Assembly: GCA_963709765.1 (NCBI GenBank)
Contig: CAVPXL010000003.1
Location: 322,113 to 386,112, forward strand
Length of the DNA: 64,000 nt
From: Roseitranquillus sp963709765
GTDB lineage: Bacteria; Pseudomonadota; Alphaproteobacteria; Rhodobacterales; Rhodobacteraceae
Reading direction: 5' to 3'
Program-made: the position numbers and the translations under genes
Shown: positions 39,552 to 48,299 of the stretch, piece after piece
How positions within the stretch are numbered: position 1 is the stretch's first letter
Layout of the letters: each line of letters starts with the position of its first letter
Notes under the pieces: generated by a model
What the model saw: the letters and a program-made list of their open reading frames with translations, nothing else
Database searches by the model: none
What the model was told of the DNA's origin: nothing

Positions 39552-39633
39552 CGCCTGTGAACGACCGCCAAGGCCGGCCAACGCATGCGTCAGACATGCG
39601 AGCGGGATGCCTCCGGGGGGAAGGGGAGCGTAG

Positions 39634-40851
39634 ATGACAACGACCACGCACGAGCCGCCGAGGGCCTCGTTTCATCTCGGCCAGCTGATCTATGATACCC
39701 GATACAGATCGCTGACGATCCAGGCCGTGGCGATGATCCTGCTGATGCTGGTATTATCCTGGCTTGTCAGCAACACGGTCCAGAACCTGAACGCGCTTGG
39801 CAAGGATTTCGACTTCAGCTATCTCGGAAGCCGGGCCGGCTATGACATCAACCAGACCCTGATCCCGTACACGTCCGACAGTACGCACGGCCGGGCGGCA
39901 TTCGTCGGTATCCTGAACACGCTGCTGGTCGCGTTTCTCGGCTGCATCGCGGCAACGATCATCGGCGTCTTCGCCGGGGTCCTCCGCCTGTCAAAGAACT
40001 GGCTCATCTCCCGGTTGATGACGGTCTACGTGGAGGGATTCCGCAACATTCCTCTCTTGCTGTGGATCATCGCCATCTTCGCGGTCATGACCGAATCCAC
40101 GCCACAGCCCCGCGATTTCCGCGAGGGCGGCGACGCCTCGATGATCCTGTTCGACAGCGTCGCGGTCTCAAATCGGGGCGTCTACGTGCCCGCGCCGGTT
40201 TGGGGCGACGGGTCGATGGCGCTCACCCTCGTCTTCCTTGTCTCTCTGGCGGCGATCTGGGTCTGGCGGCGCTACGCCCACAGGCGTCAGGAGCGGACGG
40301 GTGAGATCCTGCCGGTCATCGCGGTGTCTCTCGTGCTCTTTTTCGTTCCGTCGATCCTTGCATGGGTGATACTCGGCCGGCCGGTGACGCTTAGCTACCC
40401 GGAACTTGGCGGGTTCAACTTCCGCGGTGGGCTACACCTTCGAAACTCGCTGATCGCCCTTTGGGTGGCCCTATCGCTCTACACCGGGGCCTTCATCGCC
40501 GAGATCGTACGCGGCGGCATCCTGGCGGTCTCGAAGGGCCAGACGGAAGCGGCCTTCGCGCTCGGCCTGTCCGCTCGTCGCACGACCGAAATGGTGATAC
40601 TTCCGCAGGCATTGCGGGTGATCATACCGCCCCTGATCTCGCAGTATCTCAACCTTACGAAGAACTCCTCTCTTGCCATCGCCGTTGGCTACATGGACGT
40701 CCGATCGACGCTCGGCGGGATCTCCATCAACCAGACGGGCCGCGAACTGGAGGGCATGCTGCTCCTGGGCGCCTTCTACCTTGTCCTCAGTCTGGTGATC
40801 TCGAGCCTGATGAACCTCTACAACAACAGCATCCGGTTGAAGGAGCGCTGA
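39634..40851 (+). CDS. aapQ: General L-amino-acid ABC transporter permease AapQ
   Basis: 405 residues with about eight transmembrane helices. The HisMQ-type permease domain has the EAA-loop EAAFALGLSARRTTEMVILP that docks on the ATPase, and the region RLMTVYVEGFRNIPLLLWI. The long periplasmic insertion between helices is typical of AapQ. It starts 123 bp after aapJ with GGGAAGGGGAGCGTAG upstream, and aapM begins one base after its stop. The gene is intact. Confidence 0.94.
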   Translation: MTTTTHEPPRASFHLGQLIYDTRYRSLTIQAVAMILLMLVLSWLVSNTVQNLNALGKDFDFSYLGSRAGYDINQTLIPYTSDSTHGRAAFVGILNTLLVAFLGCIAATIIGVFAGVLRLSKNWLISRLMTVYVEGFRNIPLLLWIIAIFAVMTESTPQPRDFREGGDASMILFDSVAVSNRGVYVPAPVWGDGSMALTLVFLVSLAAIWVWRRYAHRRQERTGEILPVIAVSLVLFFVPSILAWVILGRPVTLSYPELGGFNFRGGLHLRNSLIALWVALSLYTGAFIAEIVRGGILAVSKGQTEAAFALGLSARRTTEMVILPQALRVIIPPLISQYLNLTKNSSLAIAVGYMDVRSTLGGISINQTGRELEGMLLLGAFYLVLSLVISSLMNLYNNSIRLKER

Positions 40852-40852
40852 G

Positions 40853-42169
40853 ATGAGCGACACGCACGCCCAGTCGGTCGCTTTCGTCCGCCGCGACATG
40901 GTTCCGCCCGCCGCCCCACCCGTCGCCGAGACGGGGGCCATCGGCTGGATCCGCGAAAACCTCCTGTCCGGATGGCTCAACATCCTGCTGACCGTCCTGT
41001 CGCTGTTCTTCATCGGCTGGGTGCTGGCGCAAATCCTGCCCTGGTTCCTGCAATCGGTCTGGACGGCCGACAGCCTTGCGGAGTGCCGCGAGATCCGGAA
41101 CGAGATCTACGGCAGCGATGCCGCGTCGGCCTGTTTCGCGGTGATAACCGAGCGTTGGAACCAGCTCCTTTTCGGCTTCTACCCCCAGGATCTCTACTGG
41201 CGGCCGGTACTCGCCTTCGTTCTGTTTCTTGTCGCGGTGGCGCCAATCCTGTTCCAGGGGTTGCCGCGTGGCTCGCTCTGGTTCTCGGCGGCTTTTCCTT
41301 TCCTCGGCTACTGGCTCTTGTGGGGTGGCACGATCTGGGGTCCGCTCGCCATGGTTGCCGGGATCGCGCTGGCCATGATCGGGCTGGGTTGGGTGGCGCG
41401 GCGCTTCGGACAGTTGATCGGCGCGTTCGTCACCATTGCCCTGCCGTTGCTGTTCTGGTTGTTCCTGGCCGGACCCCTGGCCGGAGATCTGAGCCGTCTA
41501 TTGCCGATCGGTATCGAACGCGTGCCGTCGGACGATTTCGGTGGCTTCATGCTCGCCTTCATCATCGGGATCGCGGGGATCACCCTGAGTTTCCCGCTCG
41601 GCATCCTCCTCGCATTGGGCAGGCAGTCGCATCTCTTCATCATCAACAAGGTTTCGGTCGCCTTCATCGAGGTGATCCGGGGCGTCCCGCTCATCGTCTG
41701 GCTTTTCACGGCATCGCTCCTGCTCAACTACTTCCTGCCGCCGGGCACCAACTTCGACCTGATGCTGCGCGTCATCATCATGGTGACCCTTTTCGCGGCG
41801 GCCTACATGGCGGAGGTGATCCGCGGCGGTCTCGCGGCCTTACCGCGGGGGCAGTATGAAGCGGCGGATGCGCTGGGTCTGGACTACTGGAAGGCGATGC
41901 GGCTCATCGTTCTGCCGCAGGCGCTGAAGATCGCGATCCCCGGCATCGTCAATACGTTCATCGGCCTTTTCAAGGACACGACACTCGTGGTCTTCATCGG
42001 CCTGCTGGATCCGATCGGTCTGTCGAACACGATCCGCGCCACGACCGACTGGAACGGTGTGTACTGGGAGCTTTTCGTCTTCATCGGCCTGCTGTTCTGG
42101 ATCTGCTGTTTCAGCATGTCGCGCTATTCCATGTATCTCGAGCGCAAGCTCGAGACCGGCCATCGCTAG
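40853..42169 (+). CDS. aapM: General L-amino-acid ABC transporter permease AapM
   Basis: 438 residues, larger than AapQ because of extra N-terminal helices. The permease core has FIEVIRGVPLIVWLFTASL and the EAA loop EAADALGLDYWKAMRLIVLP. It forms the membrane channel with AapQ. It follows aapQ by one base and precedes aapP by 12 bp with AGGAGCTCCGCAG before the aapP start. The gene is intact. Confidence 0.94.
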   Translation: MSDTHAQSVAFVRRDMVPPAAPPVAETGAIGWIRENLLSGWLNILLTVLSLFFIGWVLAQILPWFLQSVWTADSLAECREIRNEIYGSDAASACFAVITERWNQLLFGFYPQDLYWRPVLAFVLFLVAVAPILFQGLPRGSLWFSAAFPFLGYWLLWGGTIWGPLAMVAGIALAMIGLGWVARRFGQLIGAFVTIALPLLFWLFLAGPLAGDLSRLLPIGIERVPSDDFGGFMLAFIIGIAGITLSFPLGILLALGRQSHLFIINKVSVAFIEVIRGVPLIVWLFTASLLLNYFLPPGTNFDLMLRVIIMVTLFAAAYMAEVIRGGLAALPRGQYEAADALGLDYWKAMRLIVLPQALKIAIPGIVNTFIGLFKDTTLVVFIGLLDPIGLSNTIRATTDWNGVYWELFVFIGLLFWICCFSMSRYSMYLERKLETGHR

Positions 42170-42181
42170 GAGCTCCGCAGA

Positions 42182-42985
42182 ATGACAGACGCCGCCATCG
42201 AGACCACGACGAAGCGCTCCGACGGGGGTGATCGCGCCCACCTTTCGGACGAGATCGCCATCGACATCAACAACATGAACAAGTGGTTCGGCGCGTTCCA
42301 CGTCCTGCGCGACATCGACCTGACGGTCTATCAGGGCGAGCGTATCGTCATCTGCGGCCCGTCGGGTTCCGGCAAGTCGACGCTGATCCGCTGCATCAAC
42401 CGGCTGGAAGAGCACCAGAAGGGGAGCATCGTCGTCGACGGAACGGAGCTCAGTTCGGATCTCAAGAACATCGACAAGATCCGGTCCGAAGTCGGGATGG
42501 TCTTCCAGCACTTCAACCTGTTCCCGCACCTCACCATCCTCGAGAATTGCACTCTTGCCCCGATCTGGGTGCGCAAGGTCCCGAAACGCGAGGCCGAAGA
42601 AACGGCGATGCACTTCCTGAGCAAGGTCAGGATCCCGGAACAGGCGGACAAGTATCCCGGACAGCTTTCGGGCGGACAGCAGCAGCGCGTGGCCATCGCC
42701 CGCTCCCTGTGCATGCGCCCTCGCATCATGCTATTTGACGAGCCGACATCGGCGCTTGACCCCGAGATGATCAAGGAGGTTCTCGACACCATGATCGAGC
42801 TGGCGCAGGAAGGCATGACCATGCTCTGCGTCACCCACGAGATGGGTTTCGCGCGCCAGGTGGCGGATCGTGTCATCTTCATGGATCAGGGCCAGATCGT
42901 CGAACAGAACGAGCCCCAGGAGTTCTTCAACAATCCGAAGAGCGACCGCACGAAGCTCTTCCTCAGTCAGATCCTCGGCCACTGA
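42182..42985 (+). CDS. aapP: General L-amino-acid ABC transporter ATP-binding protein
   Basis: 267 residues. Walker A is GPSGSGKST, the Q-loop FQHFNLFPHLT, the signature LSGGQQQRVAIARSL and Walker B LFDEPTSALDPE, followed by the H-loop CVTHEMGFARQVAD. It energises AapJQM. The N-terminus is about 25 residues longer than in HisP or GlnQ, as usual for AapP. Its stop lies within a palindrome shared with the convergent sixA gene. The gene is intact. Confidence 0.96.
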   Translation: MTDAAIETTTKRSDGGDRAHLSDEIAIDINNMNKWFGAFHVLRDIDLTVYQGERIVICGPSGSGKSTLIRCINRLEEHQKGSIVVDGTELSSDLKNIDKIRSEVGMVFQHFNLFPHLTILENCTLAPIWVRKVPKREAEETAMHFLSKVRIPEQADKYPGQLSGGQQQRVAIARSLCMRPRIMLFDEPTSALDPEMIKEVLDTMIELAQEGMTMLCVTHEMGFARQVADRVIFMDQGQIVEQNEPQEFFNNPKSDRTKLFLSQILGH

Positions 42986-42994
42986 GGCCTCAGT
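42981..42994. repeat. 14-bp palindrome holding the stop codons of two convergent genes
   Basis: ACTGAGGCCTCAGT is a perfect palindrome. It includes the TGA of aapP (42983-42985) and, on the other strand, the TGA of sixA (42990-42992). There is no room for separate terminators between the two genes. Confidence 0.6.
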
Positions 42995-43481
42995 CAAGGT
43001 CGCGTGGCACCACGAAACCCGCGCACCGTCCGTGTCCCCATTCGATGCCGCGATCGAACTCCAGAACAGTCGTCGCACCAGTGGGATAGCGTCCGAAATC
43101 GGGATGTGGCGGACGCTCACGGCACAGGCCGGCGGCGAAGCTGCCGATGCCCGGGTTGTGCGCTACGAGCGCCAGAACGCTCGCGTTCTGCCGCCTCGCT
43201 GCGCGCATCAAGACCTCGGGCGGCGCGAGATAGAGTTCATCTAGAAAGCGGACCTCAGGAGGCGCCGCAAGCGCGGCTGCGATCTCCGCCCATGTCTCGC
43301 GTGCTCGGGCAGCTGGTGAACACAATGCCAGATCGCAAACAGGCGCGTGGCGTGCCAGCCAGTGACCGATGGCTTTCGCCGCGCGCTCGCCGCGTTGGTT
43401 GAGGCTGCGCGCGTGGTCGTCGAGCGCCGGGTTGGTCCATGTCGATTTCGCGTGACGGATAAGGATGAGCCGCCGGCTCAT
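42990..43481 (-). CDS. sixA: SixA-type phosphohistidine phosphatase
   Basis: 163 residues of the histidine phosphatase (phosphoglycerate mutase-like) superfamily. The catalytic motif is LILIRHAKSTW near the N-terminus with the second His in ALVAHNPGIGS. SixA removes phosphate from histidine phosphotransfer proteins; the target here is unknown. The ATG at 43481 overlaps the argB stop by ATGA. Because argB is frameshifted, one long open frame seems to join argB to sixA; that fusion is an artefact. It ends 4 bp from the convergent aapP. Confidence 0.85.
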   Translation of the reverse strand: MSRRLILIRHAKSTWTNPALDDHARSLNQRGERAAKAIGHWLARHAPVCDLALCSPAARARETWAEIAAALAAPPEVRFLDELYLAPPEVLMRAARRQNASVLALVAHNPGIGSFAAGLCRERPPHPDFGRYPTGATTVLEFDRGIEWGHGRCAGFVVPRDLD

Positions 43482-44330
43482 CGCGGGCTCCGTATCAGGC
43501 TTCCGGCGCCGTGATCGGTGAAGAGCTCCAGAAGGCATGCGTTCGGGGCGCGACCGTCCAGAATGACAACCGCCCGCACCCCTGCGCCGATGGCGTCGAG
43601 AGCCGTTTCGGTCTTCGGGATCATGCCGCCGGCGATCACGCCATTCTCGGTCATCTCGCGAATCTGATCGGGCGTGAGTTCGGTGACGACGTTGCCCGAC
43701 CTCGTTCTTGACGCCGGCAACATCGGTTAGCAGCAAAAGCCTGTCGGCCTTCAGTGCACCGGCAATCGCGCCGGCGGCGTTGTCGCCGTTGACGTTGAAC
43801 GTCTCTCCCTGCCGGCCGGCGCCGATCGGAGCGATGACCGGTATCATGGATGATGCGTGCAGCGAGCGCAGCACCTCGACGTTCACCTCGTCCGGAGTGC
43901 CGACGAAGCCGAGATCGGCGTTTGTCTGGCGGCAGACCATCAGGTTCGCATCCTTGCCGGACAGGCCGATGGCGCGGCCTCCCTCGGCATTGATCGCCTG
44001 GACGATGCGCTTGTTGACGCGCCCCGACAGGACCATCTCGACAACCTCGACCGTCGCCGCGTCGGTGACACGCTTGCCGCCCTCGAAGCGGCTTTCGATC
44101 TTCAGGCGCCGGAGCAGATCGTTGATCATCGGACCGCCGCCGTGAACAATCACCGGGTTCACGCCCACTTGCTGCATGAGGACGACGTCGCGGGCGAAGG
44201 TCTGCATCGCGTCATCGTCGCCCATCGCATGGCCGCCGAACTTGATGACGATGGTCGCGCCGGTGTAGCGCTGCAGATAGGGCAGCGCTTCGCTCAGAGT
44301 GCGGGCGGTGGCGATCCAGTCTCGGGTCAT
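43478..44330 (-). CDS. argB: Acetylglutamate kinase, one frameshift in this sequence
   Basis: About 283 residues; the second enzyme of arginine synthesis, phosphorylating N-acetylglutamate. Segments include ATIVIKFGGHAMGDD, VGVNPVIVHGGGPMINDLL, FVGTPDEVNVEVL, NVNGDNAAGAIAGAL and, after a frame change, GVIAGGMIPKTETALDAI and AVVILDGRAPNACLLELF. One extra base at about 43700 (GAGGTCGGG for GAGTCGGG on the coding strand) separates the parts. An ATG at 44348 exists but MTRDWIATAR at 44330 fits better. A sequence error is likely because the rest is well conserved. Confidence 0.9.
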
Positions 44331-44411
44331 GGCGTTCTGCTGTCTCATCGGAACCTCGCGATTGGCTCCGTCTTACTCGCGGGGTCGACCACGCTCAAGC
44401 GAAGGCCCCGA

Positions 44412-45056
44412 TCAGGCAATTCCGGCGATGATGGCGCGCAGCTCGTCGATGCCATCGCCCTTTTCCGAAGAGGTCGCGACCAGTTCGGGGAAAGCGGCGG
44501 GGTGGGCCTGGAGGCGCCCGCGGACCTGTTCGAGGACACGTGCGCGAGCATCGGACTTGATCTTGTCGGCCTTGGTCAGGACCGCCTGGAACGGCACGGC
44601 GGACTTGTCGAGCAGTTCCATGATGTCGTCGTCCACCGACTTTATGCCGTGGCGTGCGTCGATGAGGACGAAGGCGCGGCGCAGGGTGGTGCGGCCGGCG
44701 AGATACGCCTTGAGCAGCCGCTGCCACTTTTCAACGATGGCGACGGGAGCTTCGGCAAAGCCGTAGCCCGGCAGGTCGACGAGGTAGCGGTCGTCGAGCG
44801 TGAAGAAGTTGATTTCCTGCGTTCGCCCCGGCGTGTTCGAAGCGCGCGCCAGGCCCTTTCGGTTCGTCAGCGCATTGATCAAGGACGATTTGCCGACGTT
44901 GGACCTGCCGGCGAAGCAGACCTCCGGCCGGTCTGCGGCCGGCAGACCGTCGATCGAGACGACGCCCTTCAGGAACTCGGCGCCGCGCGCGAAGAGCAGG
45001 CGGCCGCGTTCAACCTCGTCTGAAGACGGGTCCGCAAGTGGAAACGGGAGCTTCAT
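44412..45056 (-). CDS. yihA: Ribosome biogenesis GTPase YihA/YsxC (EngB)
   Basis: 214 residues. The GTPase motifs are FAGRSNVGKSS (G1), the T in SNTPGRTQEINFF (G2), DLPGYG (G3) and LTKADKI (G4). The protein assists late 50S assembly and is often essential. The ATG at 45056 gives MKLPFPLADPSS, as in relatives; an upstream in-frame start would lie in the neighbouring gene. It overlaps the acetyltransferase gene by ATGA and is followed by argB after 81 bp. The gene is intact. Confidence 0.94.
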   Translation of the reverse strand: MKLPFPLADPSSDEVERGRLLFARGAEFLKGVVSIDGLPAADRPEVCFAGRSNVGKSSLINALTNRKGLARASNTPGRTQEINFFTLDDRYLVDLPGYGFAEAPVAIVEKWQRLLKAYLAGRTTLRRAFVLIDARHGIKSVDDDIMELLDKSAVPFQAVLTKADKIKSDARARVLEQVRGRLQAHPAAFPELVATSSEKGDGIDELRAIIAGIA

Positions 45057-45688
45057 CGGGCGGCCTCCAGAGCGTCCGGGTCGCGGCCGCGGATGGCGGC
45101 CACGTTGCGGGTAATCTTGTCGGTCGGCCAGTCCCACCAGGCAATGGAGAGAAGACGCCTTGCCAAATCCGCGTCGAAGCGATGCCGCACCACACGGGCC
45201 GGATTTCCGGCGACCACCGAAAAGGCCGGGACATCGCGGCCGACGACGGCGCGCGCGGCGACGATGGCGCCGGCCCCGATCGTCACGCCCGGCAGGATCC
45301 AGGCGTCGGAGCCGATCCAGACGTCCGCTCCGATCACCGTGTCGCCCCGCGACTGTTCGATGTAGCGATCGAGATCGAGCTCGCCCCAGCCTTCAAATAT
45401 TTCGAACGGGAACGTCGAGAACCCCGTCAGGTCGTGATTGGCGCCGTTCATGACAATGCGCGCACCCGCCGCGATCGAGGTGAAGGCCCCGATGGTCAGG
45501 TGGTCGCCCATGAAATCATGATGGTGCAGAACGTTGCGGTCGAAGAACGCCGGGGCGTCATCGGGATCGTCGTAATAAGCGAAATGGCCGACCGTCACGT
45601 TCCCGCGCCCCGCCGCCAAGGGTTGCAGAAAAACGACGCGCGGATGTTTCTTCAGCGGATGAAGCGCCCTGGGATCGGGCCCGGTCAT
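45053..45688 (-). CDS. CatB/Vat-like hexapeptide-repeat O-acetyltransferase
   Basis: 211 residues of the left-handed beta-helix acyltransferase family (xenobiotic acetyltransferase group). Hexapeptide repeats run through LTIGAFTSIAAGARIVMNGA and VWIGSDAWILPGVTIGAGAI to VVAGNPARVVRHRF, with the catalytic-type His in NGANHD. The true substrate is unknown; resistance to chloramphenicol or streptogramin should not be assumed. It overlaps the MOSC gene upstream and yihA downstream by ATGA, so it is part of the yidC operon. The gene is intact. Confidence 0.85.
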   Translation of the reverse strand: MTGPDPRALHPLKKHPRVVFLQPLAAGRGNVTVGHFAYYDDPDDAPAFFDRNVLHHHDFMGDHLTIGAFTSIAAGARIVMNGANHDLTGFSTFPFEIFEGWGELDLDRYIEQSRGDTVIGADVWIGSDAWILPGVTIGAGAIVAARAVVGRDVPAFSVVAGNPARVVRHRFDADLARRLLSIAWWDWPTDKITRNVAAIRGRDPDALEAAR

Positions 45689-46422
45689 TGGAGCATCACT
45701 CCGGCACCTTCTGTTATGGTTCCGCCTTTGCGCACGACTGCATAAACGCCGAAATCGGTATGGCCCCAGTGCCGGCGCAGCGTGTGCAGCGGGTCGGTGT
45801 CGCGCTGACCGCTTAGCGGGTCGGCTTCGGTCGCGCGGCATCGCCCGATGCGCTCCGTGACTTCCAGCTCGGCCTCGCCCACGCGCAGGCGTCTTCCCGG
45901 CCATGACCATTCCACCCAGGCGACTGCGCCCTCGAGAATCAGATTGCCGCGAAACCGGCGCATGTCGAGCCGCTGCCCCTGGGCTTCTGACAGGGCGTTC
46001 AGCGACGCCTGGTTGAGGATCGCGAGCGATGCGATGCCGTTGTCGGCCATGCCCTGCGGCGGCGCCGCGACGAGGCGGCGCGGTGCCGGGCGATCCGCGG
46101 GCCAGAGCGGGCGCACCCATCCGAGCAGGCGCTCCGCTTCGCCGGGCAGTCGCAGCGTGAGGTCCTGCCGGTTCGGGTGCGACAGCGTGACCGTCTCGCC
46201 GGATGTCGCGGCGTGAACGGCCATCAGGGACGGGCCGCTCGCCGCCTGCAGGAAATTGCGGCGCGGTTGCCAGGAATCGGTTTCCTCGCCGCCTTCATGG
46301 AGCACGGCCCAGGCCCGGTCGCCGGGCAGGGGCGCGCCGGGTGCGAGGTCCACCTCCGTCAGCCGTTCCCGCCCGATCCCCTTGATAGGATGTCGCCAGA
46401 TCTCGGCGAGCCGGACCGTCAC
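45685..46422 (-). CDS. MOSC-domain protein (GTG start)
   Basis: 245 residues with an N-terminal MOSC-N beta barrel (AEIWRHPIKGIGRE) and a MOSC domain containing the conserved Cys in IGRCRATEADPLSGQRD. MOSC proteins handle molybdenum cofactor in sulfurtransfer or reduction of N-hydroxylated compounds; the substrate here is unknown. The start is GTG at 46422, overlapping the yidC stop (GTGA). It is placed after yidC in other Rhodobacteraceae as well, from memory of gene order. The gene is intact. Confidence 0.86.
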   Translation of the reverse strand: MTVRLAEIWRHPIKGIGRERLTEVDLAPGAPLPGDRAWAVLHEGGEETDSWQPRRNFLQAASGPSLMAVHAATSGETVTLSHPNRQDLTLRLPGEAERLLGWVRPLWPADRPAPRRLVAAPPQGMADNGIASLAILNQASLNALSEAQGQRLDMRRFRGNLILEGAVAWVEWSWPGRRLRVGEAELEVTERIGRCRATEADPLSGQRDTDPLHTLRRHWGHTDFGVYAVVRKGGTITEGAGVMLQ

Positions 46423-48236
46423 TTCTTCTCGACCGCACCCTTGCGGCGGAACGAGGAGCGGATGTTGCCGAAGACATCCGGCCTATGCCCGTGGCTGCGC
46501 ATGATGATGTATTGCTGCGTGAAGGTGATCGTGTTGTTGGCGATCCAGTAGAGCACGAGGCCGCTGGCGAATCGGCCCAGCATGAACATGAAGATCCACG
46601 GCATGTAGGCAAAGATCATCGCCTGTGTCGCGTCGGCCGGCGCCGGGTTGAGCTTTTGCTGCAACCACATCGAGATACCCAGCAGGATCGGCAGGAGCCC
46701 GATGAAGACCGTGGCAAGCATCGTTCCCGGCTCGGGCGCAGGCCATGGCAGCAGGCCGAAGAGGTTGTAGAGCGAAGACGGGTCCGGCGAGGACAGGTCG
46801 CGGATCCATCCGATCCAGGGCGCGTGCCGCAATTCGATGGTGACGAAGATCACCTTGTAGAGCGAGAAGAAGATCGGGATCTGCAGGACGAGCGGCAGGC
46901 AGCCCGAAGCCGGATTCACCTTCTCCGACTTGTAGAGCTGCATCATTTCCTGCTGGAGCTTCTGGCGGTCGTCGCCCGCCTTCTCCTTGAGCTTCTCCAT
47001 CTTTGGCTGGAGTTCCTTCATCCGCGCCATGGAGACGTAGGATTTGTAGGCCAGCGGAAAGAGGACGGCCTTGATGCAAAGGGTCAGGACGATGATCGAC
47101 CAGCCCATGTTGCCGATCACGCCGTTGAGCCAGTGCAGCACGGCAAAGATCGGCTTGGTCAGGAAGAAGAACCATCCCCAGTCGATCGCGTCGAGGAAGT
47201 TCACGAAGCCGCCGCGTCTCTCGTATTCGCGGATCGTCTCCCACTCCTTGGCGCCGGCGAAAAGATACTGGGTCGAGGTCGAGGTGGCTCCCGGTTCGAC
47301 CACGACCGAGGGCAGCCGTGCCTCGGCCTGGTAGATGTCGCTGCGGGTGGAATACTTGGCGACTGACGTGAAGGATTGCCCCGGCGCGGGCATCAGCGCC
47401 GTCATCCAGTAATGGTCGGTAAAGCCGATCCAGCCGTTCTCCTCGACCTCGACGACCTCCGCCTGCGCTCCTTCGCGCTCGACGTAGTCGAGGTCGGGCA
47501 TGTCCGAATAATCGACCTCCTCGAGAACGCTGTCGCCCATGCGGATCAAGCCTTCGTGGATGACGAAGAAGCCGCTCAGATCCTCGGGCTCGCCGTGGCG
47601 CGCCACGATGCCGTAGGGCGCCAGTCGGATCTGTTCACCCGTTGTGTTCTCGACGGTCTGCTCGACGGTGAAGAGATAGTCCTCGTCGACGGACATCTTT
47701 CGGCGGAAGACCAGGCCGGACGGGCTCTGCCAGCGCAAGGTGACCGGCTGGTTCACGCCGAGCGTCGTCGCTCCGTCGACCTGCCACTCAGTGTTGGGGC
47801 CCGGCACGTCCTCACGGGTGAGGTCTCCAGTGGGGGCCCAGCCGTACAGAGCGTAATAGGCGTGGTCGCTGCTGACCGGTTTGAGCAGGGTGACCGTGGC
47901 GGAACCGGGCTCCAGATCCTCGCGATAGGCGCTCAGATTGAGGTTGTCGATCCGGCCGCCGCGAAGCGAGATGGACCCGGCCAGCCGAGGCGTCTTGATC
48001 GCTATGCGCGGCACGTCGTCGGCAACGGGCTCCGGCGCAGCCTGCGGAACGGGCGTCCCGTCTGCCGTGACCGGGGGCAAGGCGGCGACATCGCCGGGGT
48101 CCAGAACCTGTTCGGCCGGTGTCGCCGTTTCGGGAGTGGGCGCCTGGTCCGCCGGCGGGAAGATCAGGTACCAGACCAGGATGACGGCCAGGCTCAATGC
48201 CGTGGCTAGGATCAGGTTCTTGTTCTGATCTTCCAT
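46419..48236 (-). CDS. yidC: Membrane protein insertase YidC
   Basis: 605 residues. The N-terminal helix (ILATALSLAVILVWYLIF) is followed by a large periplasmic domain (about 60-330) and the five-helix insertase core with GWSIIVLTLCIKAVLFPLAY, MARMKELQPKMEKLKEKAGD and CLPLVLQIPIFFSLYKVIF. The positive residue of the hydrophilic groove is probably the Lys in LCIKAVLF, where E. coli has Arg. YidC inserts membrane proteins alone or with SecYEG. It lies downstream of rpmH-rnpA-yidD, with ttcA and an EAL gene between, and overlaps the MOSC gene. The gene is intact. Confidence 0.96.
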   Translation of the reverse strand: MEDQNKNLILATALSLAVILVWYLIFPPADQAPTPETATPAEQVLDPGDVAALPPVTADGTPVPQAAPEPVADDVPRIAIKTPRLAGSISLRGGRIDNLNLSAYREDLEPGSATVTLLKPVSSDHAYYALYGWAPTGDLTREDVPGPNTEWQVDGATTLGVNQPVTLRWQSPSGLVFRRKMSVDEDYLFTVEQTVENTTGEQIRLAPYGIVARHGEPEDLSGFFVIHEGLIRMGDSVLEEVDYSDMPDLDYVEREGAQAEVVEVEENGWIGFTDHYWMTALMPAPGQSFTSVAKYSTRSDIYQAEARLPSVVVEPGATSTSTQYLFAGAKEWETIREYERRGGFVNFLDAIDWGWFFFLTKPIFAVLHWLNGVIGNMGWSIIVLTLCIKAVLFPLAYKSYVSMARMKELQPKMEKLKEKAGDDRQKLQQEMMQLYKSEKVNPASGCLPLVLQIPIFFSLYKVIFVTIELRHAPWIGWIRDLSSPDPSSLYNLFGLLPWPAPEPGTMLATVFIGLLPILLGISMWLQQKLNPAPADATQAMIFAYMPWIFMFMLGRFASGLVLYWIANNTITFTQQYIIMRSHGHRPDVFGNIRSSFRRKGAVEKK

Positions 48237-48299
48237 GTGAGGAATTCTGCCTGTGGATTTTGGAATCCTGGCAGGTTCAACAGGTCACGCCTCCGAAGG

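Noticed and set aside
42990..44348. Single fused ArgB-SixA protein
   Set aside because: The middle of the fused frame is nonsense sequence, while the correct ArgB C-terminus is present in the next frame and ends by overlapping the sixA ATG. A one-base indel explains the fusion.
45053..45688. Antibiotic-resistance acetyltransferase (CatB or Vat)
   Set aside because: Only the general hexapeptide-repeat family is supported. The gene is embedded in a housekeeping operon, and nothing shows drug specificity.
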